This document shows positions 19,373-23,542 of a stretch of 23,542 nt of DNA, piece by piece (position 1 is the stretch's first letter; each line of letters begins with the position of its first letter). Location of the stretch: positions 1 through 23,542 of the forward strand of contig JAOXYB010075277.1 of assembly GCA_028565635.1 (NCBI GenBank), written 5' to 3'. The stretch is from Phoronis ovalis. Its lineage: Eukaryota; Phoronida; Phoronidae. The position numbers and the translations under genes are program-made. The notes under the pieces were generated by a model. That model saw only the letters and a program-made list of their open reading frames with translations. It was not told where the DNA came from and searched no databases.

Positions 19373-21312
19373 TGCGTTGCATGGCAACAAGAATCACGAA
19401 TAAGCTGAGCCGATATTGCTATGAACTCAAAGACATTAATTAATTAATTAACTGTCACATTTAGTTAATTTGCCATGGAAATCATAATATTTATTTACAG
19501 TTTATCTCGATGCCATCATCATTATAGGTAATAGAATCGTTTTATTTATTTTGTGTAAGCAACAAATTAAAGTAATTATTTTCACCATATGCTTGCTTCA
19601 CTTCTGCTCATGAGTACCCGTTAGTATAATTATTTTATTTTCAGTATTTACCCTTAAAAGATTGTGAAACAAAATACTTCAACCTCCTCATAAAAAATTA
19701 TAATAATCTTTAACACGAAAAAAATTACTGCCTTTCTGTTTTTGAATTGCCTTCATCAAAATGCTTTTTTTTCAATATACGAAATGCAGACAAATCATTT
19801 TTAAGTCCGTCTTGTCAAGAACAGTAGAACCGATTTTGGCATCAACTTTTGCGGCCCTACTGAAAGTTCAAATATCAGGCTGTCCAACCTATGAGTGGCT
19901 CACTCTAATAAGGTGTCACATGATTTTCTACTTAAATGGCCATTTGCAGATATTTGCTTATATGCAGATCATGAGCTGCATGTAAGAGGCAGAGGTACAG
20001 ATACATGTATCATGAATAATGAGATGTGCCGCCGAAGCAATTGTTTTTTCCTTATTCGACATCGAAATTGGAGTACTTGAAACACGTACAAGGGTTGGTT
20101 TTCTTTTAATGAAACATTCGAGATTGAAATTAGAGTTGTCAGGAATTCTTTTATTCATTGAACACCCAGTCGAACAACGGAAAAGGAAACGGTTGCTTTT
20201 TACTTTTTGGCTCAAAATTGGGGTTCAGTGTACTTAATTAGGTTCTTTTTTCTTGAAATCCTCAGTTGTATAAGGAAAAACGAAACAGCTCCTTTAAAGA
20301 ATTTATTTAATATTTCCCTTTTGCTTGAATAAGAGAAAAGAAACTAACTTAATTGTCATCTTTTTAAGTCATTAGTAATAAGGCATCAGTAAAAGACCAA
20401 ATTAAAATTCAGAAAAACACATTTTGTTTGCAATGTTTAATTTTTTTTATTATACAGTGAAACAATATTTACATTTTCAAGTAAAATACATATTTTTTAT
20501 CACAAAGTATAAGTTACAGCTGCATAAATATCAGAGATAATAAAATTAAACAATAAACAGGATCTACCTAGATGTATATCCTTTGGTGAATAGCAATTGA
20601 CAGTGAAATTTATATTAATTTTTAATGTTTAATTATGTGTTAAAACATAACAAGTAAAATAATATTTTCAAAAATGACCACTAAAAGCAAAATGAAACAT
20701 TTTATCTATAAACAACTTTTTGATGAAATTCATCTAAATTGCTAAATGTTAATATTTATGAAAAATGAAAAGATGCAAGCTTCATTTTTTTAAAAATATA
20801 TACATAAACAAGGGAAATAAAATACCTTGACAGGTATAAAAATGGGGATATCCTTTTGTGATAAAACCTTTAAGTTTTGGTTGACTGACAAAGCCTAAGA
20901 TTTTGAAACTGCTTTGTTCAAAGAAGTAAAAACATTTTAAGAATCAAAATAAAATGTCTAAAAAATTGCAACTTTTTTGGGTCTTAGAATCAAACTGCAA
21001 AATTTCAAAATCTGTGGCATAGTCTGTAGAGCTGGCTTGTTTTCATAAATAAACTTGTTTTGGCTGCTTTTCAGCTTTGAATGTAAATGGGTGAAAGTAA
21101 GTCTTTCAAAAATGAAGAACTAACATCAACATGATTGTTATATTGTTGAAAGGAAATCAACATTACTATTATGATCAAAATCTCCGTTTGAACACCTTGC
21201 AGATAATTTCTAATTTACTAGGCAATACAAGTTGCATGAAAAAATTAAACCTTTTACTAATCTGTTTTAAAAGTGTAAACAGAATTTTTTTTTACAAGAT
21301 CTTGGAACATAT
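19373..21312. other. Region between two convergent gene ends
   Basis: This DNA lies between the end of the plus-strand CNBD2-like gene and the stop codon of the minus-strand TPR gene. Several 60-85-codon frames around 19760-20240 overlap on both strands and show no known motif. The part from about 20430 to 21312 may be the 3' untranslated region of the TPR gene if the distal AATAAA near 20447 is used. I see no RNA gene or mobile element. Confidence 0.5.
20447..20452 (-). terminator. Distal candidate poly(A) signal (AATAAA) of the TPR gene
   Basis: On the minus strand AATAAA occurs here, about 860 bases after the stop codon. An alternative AATAAA overlaps the stop itself at 21312-21317. Either could be used; the sequence alone does not decide. 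Confidence 0.25.
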
Positions 21313-21317
21313 TTATT
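21312..21317 (-). terminator. Proximal poly(A) signal AATAAA overlapping the TPR stop
   Basis: The stop codon TAA is embedded in CAATAAAT on the minus strand, so the canonical hexamer overlaps it. A very short 3' untranslated region is possible. Confidence 0.3.
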
Positions 21318-21449
21318 GTTGTCTCTTCTTGCCTTGTATTTCAATGGCATATTTATAATCAGCTATTGCTCCATCACGTTTGCCTAGTTTACCACGCACA
21401 TCAGCTCTTCGTTTGTACACCAAAGAATCGTCTGGCTGAAGAGATAGAG
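21313..21449 (-). CDS. TTC6: TPR gene, last coding exon
   Basis: Starts after GCCTTCTAG, entered in phase 1 (T + CT gives Ser), and ends in TAA at 21313-21315. It encodes SLSLQPDDSLVYKRRADVRG, then KLGKRDGAIADYKYAIEIQ and a short basic tail GKKRQQ. This is a complete final TPR plus the end of the one before. Confidence 0.85.
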
Positions 21450-23195
21450 CTAGAAGGCAACATTACAAATATTAAAACAATGAAGGTTTAAGAAAAGGGA
21501 AATTACCATTTATAGTCGGGGAAACATAAGTGTCCGATAAATGTTTACCTACATCTTGAATCATCGGAAAGTGATGAGGCACCCACTAGGGAAATTCACA
21601 CTTGTGAACAACAGGTCCAGGAACATAATTCAGATGCAGTGATTATAAGAATTAATTATGTATTGTTCTCATTGCAAGGAAACTAGTCAAATTTTTTTAA
21701 ATAACAACCTAGTATAAAGCTATATAAAAGTGCGAATGCCCTTTGTGGTGTGAATCACCTCATCACGCTCAGGTGATTTATAAAGTAAGGTAAAATTTAT
21801 CGGATGCTCATATTTCCCCAACTATAATATAGGTTGCACTTTTTTTTGCGCAAATAAGAAAATCGATGCTGGAGTATTCTATAGTACATCGAGTAATGTG
21901 TTGATCGAAGTTGGTGTTAACAGGCAAGTTTTTGGAATGTTATGGGAAATGAAAGCAAATTTAACCTACAGATAGTTAAGATTACCATAATCTACACCTC
22001 GGAAAAGCATATTTATTGATGCACTAAGCCATCTGATTTTACAGTGATGAAGTTTATTATTCAAATCGCTTTTCTCTTTTATTTTCTAGTAAAGCAGAAA
22101 ATATAATATAAAATATAATTGATTTGTGGAGGGATTTCATAACAAAAAAAGTAAATATAAAAAAAATTAAAACTTTATTTTACAAAGTACTGGTGTGGCA
22201 ATTATTGTATTCATTAAATAAAAAGAAGCTTACACTGTGAGTAATCTCTTTCTGCCAGATCAAACTTTCCAAGCGATGTATAAAAATTTCCACGGTTGAA
22301 ATATATGTGTGCGGAAAATGGACTAAGTTTAATAGCTGCTTGAAAATCTGTAATTGCTCCTTTTGAATTCCGAAGCATGACCTAAAATAATGATATTTAT
22401 TCATATTGTTATACACTTACAACAAGACACGCACCGATCTTTGTACCTGATTAACAGATATTAGCTTGAAAGTTTTCTCAGAATGTTGATATCAACTATG
22501 TCACATGATTTTATTTTTTATTGCAAATTCTTTTCTTAAAAAGAAATTAGAATGACTCACAAACCTTTGTGATGGCTCTGTTCAAAAATGCTGATTCGTC
22601 CTTTGGATTCAGTGCTATAGATTTGGTGTAGTACTCATTTGCCTAAAATTAATGTATAAGCCATTGCCAATGTTTTGATCAAAATTTTTGCATAAACTAT
22701 TGTTAATTTCATTTTCACACATGCCTACCATGTTTTACAATTGTTTCTTGAAAACAGTATCACATTATTTACCTTATTTTACAAGACAAACATCTTAGAT
22801 TAAGTAACAAAAGTGCCTGAGTTTAACTAAAATTTCCGTCCTTGTTTGTTCGAAATCTTACCTGCCCAAACTGTCTCATGTGGAAGTACATGTTGGCACC
22901 ATTGAAGTAAGCGAGGGAATAGTTAGGGTCAATTCTCAAGGCATTCTGATAATCGCGCATGGCATTTGGACGATCACCCATAAACTGAAATATTTTATTT
23001 AACATTTTTTATCATGAGTAAGGGGAGGTTAGATTAGATTTTCCACAAGCTTATGCAACATGTCAAAACAAGTGTCAAATATACACGTTACTATAGAAGT
23101 TACAAATAAACAGTCCATAATATAAACTATTACAATTACAGGAGTTTTGAAAGTTACCTTCTTGTGGCATTTACAACAGCATCGTAATGTTTGGG
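21313..23195 (-). CDS. TTC6: TTC6-like tetratricopeptide-repeat protein, 3' part
   Basis: Four minus-strand exons join in frame: 22984-22862, 22642-22565, 22381-22234 and 21449-21313; a fifth at 23195-23158 is doubtful. Together they give ~160 residues with about four TPR units showing the usual pattern of small and aromatic residues and Pro at position 32: AMRDYQNALRIDP, ANEYYTKSIALNP, AITDFQAAIKLSP, AERDYSQSLSLQP and AIADYKYAIEIQ. TPR units are helix-turn-helix repeats that build protein-binding solenoids. The order of wording (LAYFN...MYFHMRQF, FLNRAIT, IYFNRGNFY, LVYKRRADVRGKLG) matches my recollection of the TTC6 C-terminus. TTC6 function is poorly known; it has been linked with cilia and testis. 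The 5' exons lie beyond the right edge. Confidence 0.75.
21511..21826. mobile_element. 312-bp MITE with TA target sites
   Basis: Element 21513-21824 begins TAGTCGGGGAAACATAAG followed by TGTCCGATAAAT, and ends in the inverted form ATTTATCGGATGCTCATATT followed by TCCCCAACTA; the ~38-base ends pair with about seven mismatches. TA dinucleotides flank both sides (21511-21512 and 21825-21826). An inner pair, GTGATGAGG and CCTCATCAC, and a small hairpin AATCACCT/AGGTGATT add further symmetry. A TA duplication suggests a Tc1/mariner-type non-autonomous element. It sits in the last intron of the TPR gene and has no coding capacity. Confidence 0.8.
22234..22381 (-). CDS. TTC6: TPR gene, exon with one full TPR and a half
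   Basis: Starts after ATTATTTTAG in phase 0 and ends at CAGT|GTAAGC in phase 1, both matching its neighbours. It encodes NSKGAITDFQAAIKLSP, then SAHIYFNRGNFYTSLGKFD and LAERDYSQ. The YFNRGNFY helix and the Pro after AIKLS are textbook TPR positions. Confidence 0.9.
22565..22642 (-). CDS. TTC6: TPR gene, 78-base exon
   Basis: Starts after TAATTTTAG and ends at AAAG|GTTTGT, phase 0 at both ends. It encodes 26 residues, ANEYYTKSIALNP followed by KDESAFLNRAITK, the second helix of one TPR and the first of the next. Too short for an ATG-based search, but the phase and motif fit both neighbours. Confidence 0.88.
22862..22984 (-). CDS. TTC6: TPR gene, 123-base exon
   Basis: Starts after AATATTTCAG and ends at GGGCAG|GTAAGA, phase 0 at both ends, 41 codons. 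It encodes FMGDRPNAMRDYQNALRIDP followed by NYSLAYFNGANMYFHMRQFG. The donor is strong and the TPR consensus residues (A8, A20, Y24-type aromatic, P32) are present. Confidence 0.9.
23158..23195 (-). CDS. Possible 38-base exon of the TPR gene (frame does not fit)
   Basis: A pyrimidine-rich TGCGCTTTCAG acceptor and an AGAAG|GTAACT donor bracket 38 bases. One frame gives PKHYDAVVNATR, which looks like the start of a TPR unit but leaves in phase 2, whereas the next exon needs phase 0. The frame that fits in phase gives a Cys-rich, non-TPR peptide. Either there is an indel here, a missed exon in between, or it is not an exon. Confidence 0.3.
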
Positions 23196-23542
23196 CTGAA
23201 AGCGCATTTTGTTAGAAAAAAGTTTGAGTTTCGATTTGGGCAGAAACAGATTTTAATAAAGCTGAACAAGATTTGCTCATATACGGTAATTATGTAACTC
23301 TGCAAAAGCCTTTGACACTAGCATTATGAAAAGGGTATAAGGCAGTACCCCTGTTGTTGGTTACAGTAGGTTTCCGAGTTATGCTCCTTTGTATATACAA
23401 CATACAGGTTTGTGACGCTGTAAAATGACGTCAGAAATATCTGTTATTACGAGCCATTGAGGGGTGAAATGGGTAGGGACCACTGCTTGAAGGAAATAAT
23501 ATTGCCTTTTCACGAATCACAAATGATAAATTCCTGCAATCG
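23196..23542. other. Probable intron of the TPR gene to the window edge
   Basis: I see no coding exon here. The stretch holds a full TGACGTCA at 23426-23433. Since the TPR gene must have upstream exons beyond the right edge, this is probably intronic. Confidence 0.45.

Noticed and set aside
19761-20237. Overlapping 60-85-codon frames on both strands
   Set aside because: No known motif, no splice chain to a neighbour, and similar openness on both strands; treated as chance.

Overview
The window reads as nuclear DNA of an animal, most likely a lophotrochozoan and probably a bivalve mollusc. The reasons are AT-rich intergenic DNA, spliceosomal GT-AG introns, a one-exon Toll-like receptor with a single membrane-proximal cysteine cluster, repeated use of the TACATGTA palindrome, and decayed LINE and MITE-like elements in introns. 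The species call is inference from style; the gene families are read from the sequence.

Layout: 1-3359 is intergenic with no supportable gene. 3360-6010 (minus) is a Toll-like receptor: signal peptide, LRR ectodomain, LRRCT, transmembrane helix and TIR domain. Its reading frame is broken at five places by apparent single-base changes, so it is a recent pseudogene, a null allele, or a real gene hit by assembly indels. 6011-8442 is the intergenic gap between this gene and the next one, which runs the opposite way.

8443-19367 (plus) is a gene of at least 11 exons that I could chain by splice sites and matching phase, giving about 1129 codons. Its C-terminal half carries two cyclic-nucleotide-binding (CNB) folds and resembles CNBD2, a cAMP-binding protein of sperm cells. 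The N-terminal ~680 residues are basic, polar and unrecognised. Introns hold a 24-bp tandem repeat, a LINE reverse-transcriptase relic, CACT-rich tandem duplications, a promoter-like module, a palindromic MITE with 9-bp target-site duplications, and a 33-bp-arm hairpin.

19368-21312 separates two convergent gene ends. 21313 to the right edge (minus) is the 3' end of a tetratricopeptide-repeat gene that matches the C-terminus of TTC6 in arrangement. Four exons join in frame; a possible fifth does not fit in phase. One intron holds a 312-bp MITE with TA target sites. The upstream part of this gene lies outside the window.

The three genes are not an operon or an obvious functional set. CNBD2 is linked to sperm function and TTC6 to ciliary or testis-type expression in other animals, so adjacent germline expression is possible but unproven. 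I found no clear new biological system. The items most worth following are the multiply broken but domain-complete TLR, the long N-terminal extension of the CNBD2-like protein, and the two MITE families.
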